Part shown: one piece after another, positions 1-9,874 of the stretch
Layout: each line of letters opens with the position of its first letter
Position numbering within the stretch: the first letter of the stretch is position 1
Source: Aliivibrio wodanis
Lineage (GTDB): Bacteria > Pseudomonadota > Gammaproteobacteria > Enterobacterales > Vibrionaceae
DNA: 64,000 bases
Reading direction: 5' to 3'
Assembly: GCA_000953695.1 (NCBI GenBank)
Contig: LN554847.1
Coordinates: 685,801-749,800, forward strand
The notes under the pieces: generated by a model
What the model was told of the DNA's origin: nothing
Seen by the model: the letters and a program-made list of their open reading frames with translations, nothing else
Database searches by the model: none
Translations under genes and position numbers: made by a program

Positions 1-164
1 TCTAAATATGTTAGATTTCTACATCTTCCTGACAGTAAGTGATGATCTCACTGTATCATAGGAGCTTAAGATATGCGTGCGAGATTAAAGTGAAAATTAG
101 TTTTTTGAATTAGTCGAAACTGTATTGATATTTATTTTATAGAATATGAGTGTGAGAATATATC

Positions 165-278
165 GTGAAAAAACAAATATTTGCTGCTATTTTTTTGGTT
201 TTGTTAGTTAGTGGGTGCAGTTCATCGCCTCAACCAAAAATGTGTGTTCCTGATTTTTGCAATATATGGGGACAGTAA
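165..278 (+). CDS. small lipoprotein, 37 aa
   Basis: This is a short gene starting with GTG. The product begins MKKQIFAAIF, runs through a hydrophobic stretch and reaches a clear lipobox LVSGC, so cleavage would leave a mature lipoprotein of about 20 residues. The mature part has two further cysteines (MCVPDFC) and ends NIWGQ. It resembles the very small lipoproteins common in Vibrionaceae, but I recognise no function. No strong Shine-Dalgarno sequence is visible, which is the main doubt. It lies about 100 bases upstream of the DUF3010 gene and probably has its own transcript. Confidence 0.6.
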   Translation: MKKQIFAAIFLVLLVSGCSSSPQPKMCVPDFCNIWGQ

Positions 279-374
279 TTTTTTACGTCTCGATGTTATT
301 GTTAGATTCAACGTATCTATTTAATGTAATTAAGCCTATAATCAATAAGTTCAAGACATTGTTAGGATTTTAAA

Positions 375-797
375 ATGAAAGTATGTGGCGTAGAGCTTAA
401 AGGTAATGAAGCAATCATCTGTTTAGTAAATAAATCAGATGGCATGATTGACCTACCAGATTGTCGTGTTGCTAAATTTGATATTACTGAGCCATCTAAA
501 ACGGAATCTATCCGTGATTTTCAGTTTAAATTTAAAAAATTAATGCAAGACTACCAAGTTGAAACGGTCGTAATTAAAGAGCGTTTAATGAAGGGTAAAT
601 TTGCAGGTGGGGCTGTTGGTTTTAAACTAGAAGCTGCGATTCAATTGATTGATGGTATTGAGGTAGAAGTTTTACCAGCAGCTGATCAAAAAGCTAGCCT
701 AAAACGAGCACCAGAAATGCTTAGAGTTAAAGAGATTGGCCTTAAGGGTTATCAACAAGAAGCATATGAAGTTGGTTTTGCTTTCTTAAATTTATAA
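375..797 (+). CDS. DUF3010 family protein
   Basis: A 140-residue cytoplasmic protein of the DUF3010 family, whose members in Vibrio and relatives share the opening MKVCGVELKGNEAII and the central motif MKGKFAGGAVGFKLEAAIQL, both present here. The early part (GVELKGNEAII) looks like the first strand of an RNase H-like fold, but no activity is established for the family and I claim none. The start is supported by an AGGA sequence a few bases upstream. The length is normal for the family, and there is no signal peptide or membrane segment. Confidence 0.85.
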   Translation: MKVCGVELKGNEAIICLVNKSDGMIDLPDCRVAKFDITEPSKTESIRDFQFKFKKLMQDYQVETVVIKERLMKGKFAGGAVGFKLEAAIQLIDGIEVEVLPAADQKASLKRAPEMLRVKEIGLKGYQQEAYEVGFAFLNL

Positions 798-841
798 TTT
801 TTATTTTAAAGGATGGGTGACCATCCTTTTTTGTAGGTGAT

Positions 842-1339
842 ATGACTATTGATTCGGAAAAATTTTATCAGCAAAAGGTAGCTTGGTTAGCTAGTCAAGT
901 AAACGTCGACTTCCCAACACCTGAAAGTGTTAAAGGTCGTGATATCTATGTAAATCAAGTGGCGATAAATCCAGAAGAGTATAAGTCTACACCTTCAGAT
1001 CTCAGTGATACAATTTCAGTATTACAAGTGACTGAGCACCGATTAACTATTCGTTGGGCGATGACCGTTGCAAGTCAATGGAAAGACGAAACAGAATATA
1101 GTCATGTTCTTGAGTTTTTAACTCAAATTGATTTATGTGATGAGTATCAATTATTTGTTGCACTTGATGGTATGAAGCCTGTAGCGGCTTGTTTATCTCA
1201 AATATCTGAAAATGTGATGTATGTTTCAGATGTTGTGTTAACCAGTAATGATATCAATATTAATAGTTTTTTAAGCTCTGTTATGGAGCAACAATCGAAC
1301 TTAACTGGTGATAGTTTTACTTCTTGTATTAGAAAGTAA
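842..1339 (+). CDS. hypothetical protein, 165 aa
   Basis: An acidic soluble protein of 165 residues that I do not recognise. It has no signal peptide, no membrane segment and no obvious catalytic motif. The start is well supported by AGGTG a few bases before the ATG. It follows the DUF3010 gene by 44 bases and precedes the HD-GYP gene by about 30 bases, so the three may be cotranscribed. Codon use and base composition match the neighbours, which supports a real gene. Confidence 0.6.
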   Translation: MTIDSEKFYQQKVAWLASQVNVDFPTPESVKGRDIYVNQVAINPEEYKSTPSDLSDTISVLQVTEHRLTIRWAMTVASQWKDETEYSHVLEFLTQIDLCDEYQLFVALDGMKPVAACLSQISENVMYVSDVVLTSNDININSFLSSVMEQQSNLTGDSFTSCIRK

Positions 1340-1369
1340 ATCAACTTTGTTTTATTGAGCGTAGAGTGT

Positions 1370-3124
1370 ATGCGTTATTATTTCTCATTAGTGCTGTGCT
1401 TGTCTTTCTCTTTTATTTCGACAGTGTCTTTTTCACAGTCTATAAATGTAGAAAAACCAATTAATATTTTAGTTTTACATTCATATAGTCCATCTTATCA
1501 ATGGACTATGAATATAGAAGAAGGTATTAAAGATGCAATCAAAAATACAGATCAACGTATTCGGCTTTCTGTCGAGTTCATGGACTCTAAACGAGTCGAT
1601 AGTGAAATTTACAAACAAAACTTCATAAAGCTCCTTTCTTATAAATACCCAGCAGATTATTTTGATGCAATTATTGTTTCTGATGATAATGGCATTAACT
1701 TCTTAATCGATAATGCCGATAACTTATACCCTAATATCCCGATTGTAGCTGTAGGTATCAATAATTTATCAATTGATCTGAAAACACTAGAAGAGCGTAC
1801 ATTGGTTTATTATGAGCGTGATCATATCGCCACTAATCTAGCCTTGGCTCAATCGCTGTTCCCTAATGTGGATACAGTATATTTATTGAGTGATAATAGC
1901 TTAACATCGCAACTTATCCGTCGCCATTTTTTAAAAGAAGCTAAACGCTTTCCTGATTTGAAGGTTACGATTATCTCGAATCAGTCTTTAAGTGAGGCTG
2001 CCTCTTTTTTATCTTCTGCTTCTAAGAATTCAGTTGCCTTTTTAACGCACTATAATACAGAGTTAGAGTTCGGTTTGTATTTTGATTATGAAACAGTTGC
2101 TTCTGTACTATCAAAAAATAGTGCTGTACCTATTTTTGTTTTTTGGGAGCACTATATTGGTTATGGTGTTCTTGGTGGATATGTAAATCGTTCTTACTCA
2201 TTAGGTATTCAATCAGTCTTATCATTAAGCCAAAAATTAGACTTTACTATTAATGAGATAGCATCTGATTTTCCTCGTTCGTGGGAATCGTATGTATTTG
2301 ACTTTAATGCTGTTGATAAATTTAATCTGCGGCAAGAAGACCTTCCCTACGCATCAAGTATGATGAATGAACCACATTCATATTTATATGAGAATAGAAA
2401 TATTATTACCGTCATTGCTCTGCTTATAGCAATGATGCTTGGTATTATTATTACTCAATCTATTGCTATTTTAAGAAAAAAAGAACTGAATGAAAATAAA
2501 TCCCAGATCTTAGCCTTACAAAATAAAACATTATCAGTACAAAAAGAGATGATTGAAGTTCTAGGTGAGGCGATAGAAACGCGTTCAGGAGAGACTGGGA
2601 ATCATGTACGTCGTGTCGCTAAGATGTCATTACTATTAGGTAAAATATATGGATTACCTAAAAGTGATTATGAATTAATTGAAGTTATTAGCCCAATGCA
2701 TGATGTTGGGAAAATAGGGATCACTGAAGCTATTTTAGATAAGCCAGGGCGATTAACTCAAGAGGAAAGGAAGATAATTGAAACTCATACTCTTATTGGT
2801 TATAAGCTATTAATGTCTGGTGATGGAGAGATAATGCACTTTGCGGCAAGAATTGCATTAGAGCATCATGAGAGGTGGGATGGGAAAGGCTACCCTAAGC
2901 AACTATCTAAAGATGACATTCATATTTTTGCTCGGATCACTGCGATTACAGATGTTTTTGACGCCCTCATGAGTCGTCGTTGTTATAAAGAGCCATGGTC
3001 TTTAGATAAGGTAATAGAATTATTTAATAGAGAGTGTGGTAAACAATTTGATCCTAAATTGTGTCAGCTATTTTTAGATAATATTCAATGCTTTGTTGAT
3101 ATTCGGAATGAATACCCAGATTAG
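1370..3124 (+). CDS. HD-GYP c-di-GMP phosphodiesterase with periplasmic ABC-substrate-binding-like sensor
   Basis: A membrane-bound signalling enzyme predicted to hydrolyse cyclic di-GMP. After a signal-anchor (about residues 1-22), residues 30-330 resemble the ABC_sub_bind periplasmic domain (INILVLHSYSPSYQW). One membrane helix follows at about 343-368, then the cytoplasmic HD-GYP domain. The HD pair is in MHDVGKIG near residue 442 and the GYP signature in HHERWDGKGYP near residue 505, so the catalytic site looks intact. The ATG at 1370 is preferred; a TTG five codons upstream is possible. The periplasmic domain suggests ligand-gated control of c-di-GMP breakdown. Confidence 0.85.
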   Translation: MRYYFSLVLCLSFSFISTVSFSQSINVEKPINILVLHSYSPSYQWTMNIEEGIKDAIKNTDQRIRLSVEFMDSKRVDSEIYKQNFIKLLSYKYPADYFDAIIVSDDNGINFLIDNADNLYPNIPIVAVGINNLSIDLKTLEERTLVYYERDHIATNLALAQSLFPNVDTVYLLSDNSLTSQLIRRHFLKEAKRFPDLKVTIISNQSLSEAASFLSSASKNSVAFLTHYNTELEFGLYFDYETVASVLSKNSAVPIFVFWEHYIGYGVLGGYVNRSYSLGIQSVLSLSQKLDFTINEIASDFPRSWESYVFDFNAVDKFNLRQEDLPYASSMMNEPHSYLYENRNIITVIALLIAMMLGIIITQSIAILRKKELNENKSQILALQNKTLSVQKEMIEVLGEAIETRSGETGNHVRRVAKMSLLLGKIYGLPKSDYELIEVISPMHDVGKIGITEAILDKPGRLTQEERKIIETHTLIGYKLLMSGDGEIMHFAARIALEHHERWDGKGYPKQLSKDDIHIFARITAITDVFDALMSRRCYKEPWSLDKVIELFNRECGKQFDPKLCQLFLDNIQCFVDIRNEYPD

Positions 3125-3141
3125 CGAGAATTCAAGAAATA

Positions 3142-3184
3142 AAAAAGCCCGAGATTCTGTTTAAATTAGATACTCGGGCTTTTT
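3142..3184. terminator. bidirectional rho-independent terminator
   Basis: Arms AAAAAGCCCGAG and CTCGGGCTTTTT form a 12-bp perfect stem with a run of T on either strand. It lies between the converging HD-GYP and gltS genes and would serve both. Confidence 0.9.
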
Positions 3185-3196
3185 GTGACTAAAATA

Positions 3197-4420
3197 TTAC
3201 CCAATAAAGCTGATATAAGTTTGTAGGATAATTAAATTTACAATATCGATGAAGAAAGCACCGACAATAGGTACGACCATAAAGGCTTGTGGTGATGGAC
3301 CAAAGCGAGATACAAGTGAACCCATGTTCATTACCGCTGTAGGTGTTGCGCCTAAGCCAAAACCACAGTGACCACCAGCCATTACCGCAGCATCATAATT
3401 TGAGCCCATAGCACGGAAAGTCACAAAGTATGAAAATAGGGCTAAAACAACAGTTTGAACTGATAGAATAACTAATAGTGGAATAGCTAAATCAAAGATA
3501 TTCCATAGCTTTAAGCTCATTAACGCCATTGCAAGAAATAGAGCTAGCGAGACGGTTCCTAGTATATCTACCGTTTCTGTATCTATTTTATGAACCTTAG
3601 TTACTTCAGTAATGTTAGTGATGAAAACACCAATGAATAAAGCGTACACAAAATCAGGGATCTTTAACCATGAGATCTCAAAGCCTGCTACAAAATCACC
3701 AAGGTACCCCGCACCGACAACACAAAGTAGAAGTACAAATAAAGTTTCTATTACTTTTTTTGCTGTTACTTTGTCCTCTTCGCGTTCGTTATAAGTAACT
3801 AGCTCAGGGAAGCGAGTATGGGTATCTATACCAGTTCCATATTCTGATTCCAGTTTATGCTTATGAATTAACTTTTGAGCGATAGGGCTACCAATTAACC
3901 CACCCATAATTAAACCAAAAGTAGCTGAAGCCATAGCAAGTTCAAGTGTATTTAAGTTATAGCTTTCAGCAAATGTTTGTGACCAAGCCGCTCCTGTACC
4001 ATGGCCGCCAGATAACGTTATTGAACCTGCAATTAAGCCCATTAAAGGATCAAGTCCCATCATGCTTGCAAGACTTACCCCAATACCATTTTGAATAATA
4101 ATATAGAGTGAAGCAACTGCAAGAAATAGGAATACTTTCGAGCCACCTTTTATTAATTGCTTATAATTAGCAGCTAAACCGACAGTACTAAAAAACATTA
4201 GCATGAACGTACTTTGTAAAGGTAATGAGAACTCTAAGTTGATACCTTGGAAGTGCAGCATAGTAATAATGACAGCTACAATTAATCCACCCACAATAGG
4301 TTCTGGGATATTGTATTTTTTGAAGAGCACAATTTTTGAATTAATCACATGTCCTAGAAATAGTACGGCGATTGCGATTAAGAATGATTCAAGTGCGCCA
4401 ATAGATAGAGTGTTTGACAT
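3197..4420 (-). CDS. gltS: sodium/glutamate symporter GltS
   Basis: Inner-membrane carrier that imports glutamate with sodium. The 407-residue length and about ten or more hydrophobic segments fit the GltS (ESS) family, as do the two glycine-rich re-entrant motifs, GGHGTGAAWSQTF in the first half and GGHCGFGLGATPTAVMN in the second. The gene stands alone, ending at the shared terminator with the HD-GYP gene. The upstream 218 bases hold its promoter region, but I could not identify a specific operator. No sign of damage. Confidence 0.93.
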   Translation of the reverse strand: MSNTLSIGALESFLIAIAVLFLGHVINSKIVLFKKYNIPEPIVGGLIVAVIITMLHFQGINLEFSLPLQSTFMLMFFSTVGLAANYKQLIKGGSKVFLFLAVASLYIIIQNGIGVSLASMMGLDPLMGLIAGSITLSGGHGTGAAWSQTFAESYNLNTLELAMASATFGLIMGGLIGSPIAQKLIHKHKLESEYGTGIDTHTRFPELVTYNEREEDKVTAKKVIETLFVLLLCVVGAGYLGDFVAGFEISWLKIPDFVYALFIGVFITNITEVTKVHKIDTETVDILGTVSLALFLAMALMSLKLWNIFDLAIPLLVILSVQTVVLALFSYFVTFRAMGSNYDAAVMAGGHCGFGLGATPTAVMNMGSLVSRFGPSPQAFMVVPIVGAFFIDIVNLIILQTYISFIG

Positions 4421-4638
4421 AGAACTCCTAAGTTGAAATATCGATTCTTAGTTTCGTTCAAGTTACTTGCTATACGAAAATAAATGAAGAATAAATGTAT
4501 TTTAATGCATCATCTCGAATGATATTGTCTAATTTCAGGAGCGGATAGTAGCACTTTTATCTGCCTTGAGGGGTTGCTGAGAGGTAAAATATATGAAGCT
4601 ATAGTTGCAATTGAGGTATTTTGTGATGTTTTTTGTAG

Positions 4639-5619
4639 CTATTCATCGTAAAACAAGACAATACTACCACCACGTAATGCACTACCTACGTTAAAGGTGA
4701 AGCCAATACCAACATTATCAATAAGAGATACCCACTTTCTAGTATCGATTAACCATGCAATATTAAACTCATAATAATAATCAGTTCCGAGAGGCTCATT
4801 GACATCACCTCCTAGGTCAACTCGTTTGGCTTTTAGATAAAGAACTTGCGCTAAGCTATTCCAATGAGCCATGTTGTACCTTAGTTGAACACTATTTACA
4901 AAGCGCCAGACTTCAGGATTAACATCAGGACTAACTTTTGACGACCCTCCAAAACCTTGGCCATAAGCATAGTGATAACTATTATTAAAGCGCCACTCTC
5001 CCCAATTGGACTCTTTTTTATACTCAAAAGTGATTTTTGGTTCAATAATAAAAGCATTACTTGATACATTATAATAAACACCATCAAGCCACGGAGCTAG
5101 GCTTTGGCTAAACTCTGAATTGTATTCGTGTGAGTTTTTGTAATGCATTAAATGTAGGGCGTTACCAAATGAAATTGTCCAGTTATCACGAAATATATAG
5201 TTTTGAGCGTATTCTGCATAGAGGCCAAAAATCTCATCTAGATCAGTATCTGGCAATGACATTTCTTTAAATTCGACATCAATGTTTGTATTAACATAAG
5301 ACCCTCGAACTGTGATTTCATGAGACCATAATGAATTAGGATCATTTGTTAATTCAAAAGTATAAGGTAACGAGTAAACGGTTACTTTACTACGAAGTTC
5401 GATAGAATCAGAGCTTCCGATATGTTCATTATTATTATCTAAATAATTATTTGGATTAAAATCAGCAATACCAAAAGTGATCATACTGCTATCTGATAAT
5501 ACGAGTGAGGTAGCAAAGGCTTCTTCGAATTGCTGTGCAGGTGAAAAGTCACGAGCATATGTTTTTCCTATTACAACGTTAAGGCATAACATAATAATAA
5601 GAGTCTTAAATCCACGCAA
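4639..5619 (-). CDS. outer-membrane beta-barrel protein, probable solitary autotransporter-barrel (Omp_AT) type
   Basis: A 326-residue exported protein. A signal peptide (MRGFKTLIIMLCLNVVIGKTYA) is followed by alternating amphipathic strands rich in aromatic residues, typical of an outer-membrane barrel. The general appearance fits the Vibrio family called solitary outer membrane autotransporter beta-barrel domain, which has a barrel without a passenger. That family name is from memory and should be confirmed by a profile search. The protein ends GGSIVLFYDE rather than with the classical terminal phenylalanine. It is a single gene with no partner. Confidence 0.6.
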   Translation of the reverse strand: MRGFKTLIIMLCLNVVIGKTYARDFSPAQQFEEAFATSLVLSDSSMITFGIADFNPNNYLDNNNEHIGSSDSIELRSKVTVYSLPYTFELTNDPNSLWSHEITVRGSYVNTNIDVEFKEMSLPDTDLDEIFGLYAEYAQNYIFRDNWTISFGNALHLMHYKNSHEYNSEFSQSLAPWLDGVYYNVSSNAFIIEPKITFEYKKESNWGEWRFNNSYHYAYGQGFGGSSKVSPDVNPEVWRFVNSVQLRYNMAHWNSLAQVLYLKAKRVDLGGDVNEPLGTDYYYEFNIAWLIDTRKWVSLIDNVGIGFTFNVGSALRGGSIVLFYDE

Positions 5620-5809
5620 TGTATCGAACCTTTTGAGAAAAGAGAAGTATAGTAAAAGTAGCAGACCAATCTATGAAATTAGCCTGCTATTAAGTGATTT
5701 AACTAATAATAATGTAAAATAATTAATAGTATAAGTATTGTATTCGTTCAAATAGACATTTGTTCATATTGTACTTATTTGTCTGAATTATTATGTCTTT
5801 TAAAAGAGA

Positions 5810-7636
5810 TTATTCACTAATAAAACCACCGGTTTGATGGTTCCATAACTGAGCATAAATACCACCTAATTGAACTAGCTCTTTATGTGTTCCTTGCTCA
5901 ACGACCTTACCTTGGTCCATCACCAGTAATCTATCCATTGCTGCTATGGTTGATAGGCGATGTGCAATAGCAATAACGGTTTTTCCTTCCATTAATTCAT
6001 CTAAGCTGTCTTGAATCGCCGCTTCCACTTCTGAGTCGAGCGCGGATGTTGCTTCATCTAAAATTAATAATGGAGCATCTTTAAGTAAAACACGAGATAT
6101 TGCAACTCGTTGGCGTTGCCCGCCAGACAGTTTGACCCCTCGCTCACCAACTTGAGCGTCATAGCCTTTGCTACCGTAAGAATCGGTAAGGCTTTCAATA
6201 AACTCATGTGCTTGAGCTTGTTTAGTTGCAGCGAACAGCTCTTCATCAGTTGCTTCAGGGCGGCCATATTTAATATTATCTCTAATAGAGCGATGAAGTA
6301 GGGAAGTATCTTGGCTTACCATACCAATTTGGCTACGTAGCGAATCTTGTGTTACATCTCTAAGATCATGACCATCAATAGAAATAGCACCCGATTCTAT
6401 ATCATGAAAACGCAGTAATAAATTCACTAATGTTGATTTACCTGCCCCTGAACGACCCACTAAACCAATTTTTTCACCGGGTTTTATCTCAAGATTTAAA
6501 TCATTGATAACACCTTTGTTTTCACCATAATGGAAATTAACGTTATCAAATTTAATCGAACCTTGAGTTACTTTTAATTCTGTTGCTTCAGGTTTATCAT
6601 TAATTGAAATAGGCTTAGAAAGTGTATTAATGCCATCTGTTACCGTCCCTAAGTTTTCAAATAATGAGCTTATCTCCCACATTATCCAGTGTGACATCCC
6701 GTTAATACGTAAAGCCAGGCTTATCGCAATTGCAATCGCACCAACAGATAGGACGTTATCAATCCAAAGCATGATAGAAACGGCAGCAATAGAGAATACT
6801 AATAGGTAGTTTATGATCTCTACTGAAATATTAATCCCAGTTGCTAAACGCATCTGCTTATGAACTGTCCCTAGAAACTCTTCCATGCCTTCTTCTGCAT
6901 ATTCAGTTTCACGAGTACTGTGACTAAATAACTTAACAGTATTGATGTTTGTATAGCTATCTACAATCCTACCTGTCATGGTTGAACGTGCATCAGCTTG
7001 TTTTTCAGAAACGGCTTTTAATTTAGGAACAAAATAAAACTGAATACCAATATAAGCAGCTAGCCAAATTAGCATTGGAGCCATAAGACGCCAATCTGCT
7101 TGACCTACCATTACTACCATTGAAGTAAAGTAAACAGAGATATAGACAAGAACATCAAGTAGCTTCATTACTGTTTCACGAACAGCTAATGAGGTTTGCA
7201 TTACTTTAGTTGCAATACGGCCTGCAAAGTCATCTGAATAAAAAGAGACACTTTGTTTTAATAAGTAACGATGCGCTTGCCAACGGATCGCCATTGGGTA
7301 ATTTCCCAATAAGGTTTGATGGGTAATTAAAGAATGGATAAAAAGTAAAATAGGGACCCCAATAACCACAAGTAAGCCTAACCAAAGTAAGGTTGCTCCT
7401 TCTTGGGCTAAAAACGTGTCACGATCATGGGTTGATAGCCAGTCGACCAGTTGCCCCATAAAACCAAAGAGTGATACTTCAATCACCGCAATGATAGCAC
7501 TCAATAACGACATACTGATAAGCGGAGTCTCAAACCCTTTAGTATAATGGCGACAAAAGGCATAAATCCCTTTTGGGGGTTGCTCTGGTTCTTGTTTTGG
7601 AAAAGCGGTTGTTAGCCGCTCAAAAAAATTAAACAT
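5810..7636 (-). CDS. ABC exporter, fused permease and ATPase (MsbA/MdlB-like)
   Basis: A 608-residue half-transporter that would act as a dimer in the inner membrane. Six hydrophobic segments occupy roughly residues 30-330 and an ATPase domain follows. Walker A is GRSGAGKST near residue 400, the signature LSGGQRQR near 505 and Walker B LLILDEATSALD near 525, all intact. Substrate is unknown; lipid, peptide or drug export are all possible for this class. The gene stands alone with about 150-200 bases on either side. Confidence 0.88.
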   Translation of the reverse strand: MFNFFERLTTAFPKQEPEQPPKGIYAFCRHYTKGFETPLISMSLLSAIIAVIEVSLFGFMGQLVDWLSTHDRDTFLAQEGATLLWLGLLVVIGVPILLFIHSLITHQTLLGNYPMAIRWQAHRYLLKQSVSFYSDDFAGRIATKVMQTSLAVRETVMKLLDVLVYISVYFTSMVVMVGQADWRLMAPMLIWLAAYIGIQFYFVPKLKAVSEKQADARSTMTGRIVDSYTNINTVKLFSHSTRETEYAEEGMEEFLGTVHKQMRLATGINISVEIINYLLVFSIAAVSIMLWIDNVLSVGAIAIAISLALRINGMSHWIMWEISSLFENLGTVTDGINTLSKPISINDKPEATELKVTQGSIKFDNVNFHYGENKGVINDLNLEIKPGEKIGLVGRSGAGKSTLVNLLLRFHDIESGAISIDGHDLRDVTQDSLRSQIGMVSQDTSLLHRSIRDNIKYGRPEATDEELFAATKQAQAHEFIESLTDSYGSKGYDAQVGERGVKLSGGQRQRVAISRVLLKDAPLLILDEATSALDSEVEAAIQDSLDELMEGKTVIAIAHRLSTIAAMDRLLVMDQGKVVEQGTHKELVQLGGIYAQLWNHQTGGFISE

Positions 7637-7842
7637 ACACTTAGCCTTTAATTATTTTAAGTTATTTGAATGTGGTATAAGTGAGAAATAATAGACTACT
7701 TCTACATATTGTTAACATAGCGCAAAATACTATTTTATGTAATTGATTTTGTAAATTATTTATGAACCTTTATTAAATAATTAGTACGATGAGACACACT
7801 AGAGGTATCATAAAAAATATCTTAATAATTACGAGAAAAGTT

Positions 7843-8814
7843 ATGAAAAAAATACCCACAAATATCATTACTGGTTTTTTAGGTGTAGGTAAAACCACCA
7901 CCATTTTACAACTATTAAAAAATAAACCTGACAACGAATCTTGGGCTGTTTTAGTTAATGAATTTGGTGAAGTTGGTATTGATGGGGCATTTTTAACTGA
8001 AAGTGGCGCTATGGTGAAAGAAGTCCCTGGTGGCTGTATGTGCTGTACCGCAGGTTTGCCTATGTCTGTTGGCATAAACGCCTTATTACGTCAAAAACCA
8101 GACCGCTTGATTATTGAACCAACAGGTTTGGGACATCCTAAGAAAATAATCGCAATTTTACAGTCAGAAAACTATGAGAAATATATTGATTTAAAGGCAA
8201 CGATTGGACTTGTTGATCCTCGCAACCTTTCTGATGAAAAATACACAAGTAATCAAAACTTTAATGATCAATTGAGTATTTCTGATGTAGTGGTTGCGAC
8301 CAAAATGGATTTGGTATCAAACTATGATGAATGTTTGTTTTCTTCATGGGCAGCTGAGTTACCGCACCAACCTAAAACCACCAAAATTAATCATGGTGAG
8401 CTTCCTTTGCAGTGGTTAGATGAAAACCGCACGATTGAGTTAATGATTGAAGAGCATCACCACCACCATGCAGAGCAAGAAATTGTTGAGATGGTATTAG
8501 AACCTGGGCAGAAATTCTGTCGTAAAGAAAATAAAGGGCAGGGCTATGTTAGCTGTGGCTGGTTCTTTGGTGCTGAATCGGTGTTTGATTTTGATGAGTT
8601 GTTCTCAATGTTATCTGCACTAACGGCTGAACGAGTAAAAGCGGTAATGAACACTAATAAAGGGTTTTATGCATTTAATGTGGCTAATCGCGTCGTTTCG
8701 GTTAATTTATTAAGTATTGATGGCATGGAATCAAAACTAGAAGTGATTGATACTCAATTATTACCTTGGGATCAACTGGAAGACGTATTACTCAGCTTAC
8801 TTATTGAAGAATAA
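7843..8814 (+). CDS. CobW/YjiA-family GTP-binding metallochaperone
   Basis: A cytoplasmic G3E-type GTPase of 323 residues, the COG0523 group linked to zinc or other metal delivery. It has the P-loop GFLGVGKTT at residues 9-17, EFGEVGID, the metal-binding CMCC motif characteristic of the group, EPTGLGHP, and TKMDL as the guanine-specificity motif. A histidine cluster (EHHHHHAEQE) in the middle is typical of metal handling. The ATG at 7843 is chosen because the family starts just before the P-loop and a GAGAAAAG sequence lies upstream; an in-frame ATG at 7789 would add an atypical tail. Confidence 0.88.
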   Translation: MKKIPTNIITGFLGVGKTTTILQLLKNKPDNESWAVLVNEFGEVGIDGAFLTESGAMVKEVPGGCMCCTAGLPMSVGINALLRQKPDRLIIEPTGLGHPKKIIAILQSENYEKYIDLKATIGLVDPRNLSDEKYTSNQNFNDQLSISDVVVATKMDLVSNYDECLFSSWAAELPHQPKTTKINHGELPLQWLDENRTIELMIEEHHHHHAEQEIVEMVLEPGQKFCRKENKGQGYVSCGWFFGAESVFDFDELFSMLSALTAERVKAVMNTNKGFYAFNVANRVVSVNLLSIDGMESKLEVIDTQLLPWDQLEDVLLSLLIEE

Positions 8815-8818
8815 AGTA

Positions 8819-8855
8819 AAAAAGAGAGGCGAACTTAGGATTTCCCTCTCTTTTT
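8819..8855. terminator. bidirectional terminator
   Basis: AAAAAGAGAGG pairs with CCTCTCTTTTT around a 14-base loop, with A and T runs outside. It lies between the converging CobW-type gene and ylqF. Confidence 0.8.
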
Positions 8856-8873
8856 GTTTTTGTGTTTAAAAAA

Positions 8874-9809
8874 TTAACGTTTATTCTTCAAATAACGCTT
8901 ACGGCGCTCTTCTTTTTTCTTTATTTGCTGCTCAACTTTAAGTGCAGCAGCAAGTTCAACGGCTTCAAGTTCAGCTGGGATCATTTCTGGAAGCTCTAGA
9001 GTTAATTGACCTAATGTGCCAGAACGAAGTTCATGAAGTAGAATTTCAGAGGCTTTGTAGATATTAATTCGTCCACCAGCTTGTAGGCAACCACGGCTAC
9101 GACCAATCGCTTCCATCAATTCTAGATCATTATCTGGTAATTCATCTAAGTTGTAACGTTCTTTTAAACGCTCTGGATATTGTTTTGCTAAATACTCAAC
9201 AGTATAGAAAGCGACTTCATCGTAATCCATTGCTGTATCTTTTACTGCACCAGTGGCAGCAAGACGGAAACCACTGTGTGGATTTTCAACTTTAGGCCAT
9301 AAAATCCCTGGAGTATCAGAAAGAACAACACCATTCTGAAGATTAATACGTTGCTGGCGACGAGTCACTGCTGGCTGGTTGCCGGTTACTGCAATCATAC
9401 GTCCAGCTAAGGTATTAATGATGGTGGACTTACCCACATTTGGAATACCCATAATCATGGTGCGAACATTTTTTCCCATCGCTTCACGGTGCGGAACCAA
9501 TTTACGGCATTTTTCCATAATTTTATGGATTTCATCTGGATTGCTGGTTGTCACTGCCATTGCTGTGACACCTTGTTCTTTCTCAAGATGTTCAATCCAA
9601 AGTTGAGTCACTTCAGGATCTGCCAAATCACGCTTGTTCAATACTTTAATACAAGGCTTATCTTGACGTAGAGAGGCGATCATCGGATTCTCGCTACTGA
9701 AAGGGATACGAGCATCAAGTACTTCAATGATCACATCCATTTTAGGGATCACCTCGGCGATCTCTTTTTGAGCTTTATGCATGTGACCAGGGAACCATTG
9801 GATGGACAT
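8874..9809 (-). CDS. ylqF: ribosome biogenesis GTPase YlqF/RbgA
   Basis: A circularly permuted GTPase involved in late assembly of the 50S ribosomal subunit. The guanine-specificity motif NKRDL comes first (near residue 58), and the P-loop GIPNVGKST and then DTPGI follow, which is the permuted order diagnostic of the YlqF/YawG group. The start MSIQWFPGHMHKA is the hallmark amino terminus of the family, and 311 residues is normal. The lysine/arginine-rich carboxyl end would contact rRNA. It is followed by a shared terminator. Confidence 0.93.
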   Translation of the reverse strand: MSIQWFPGHMHKAQKEIAEVIPKMDVIIEVLDARIPFSSENPMIASLRQDKPCIKVLNKRDLADPEVTQLWIEHLEKEQGVTAMAVTTSNPDEIHKIMEKCRKLVPHREAMGKNVRTMIMGIPNVGKSTIINTLAGRMIAVTGNQPAVTRRQQRINLQNGVVLSDTPGILWPKVENPHSGFRLAATGAVKDTAMDYDEVAFYTVEYLAKQYPERLKERYNLDELPDNDLELMEAIGRSRGCLQAGGRINIYKASEILLHELRSGTLGQLTLELPEMIPAELEAVELAAALKVEQQIKKKEERRKRYLKNKR

Positions 9810-9874
9810 AGCGTGAATCCTTTAAAAAATCAAAAACGCTATTTTAACGGCAAAGTAGCAAGTGTAAAGGGAAG

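Noticed and set aside
76-96. six-codon frame after AGGAGC, a possible leader peptide
   Set aside because: Too short, no attenuator hairpin with a T run follows, and no amino-acid run suggests attenuation.
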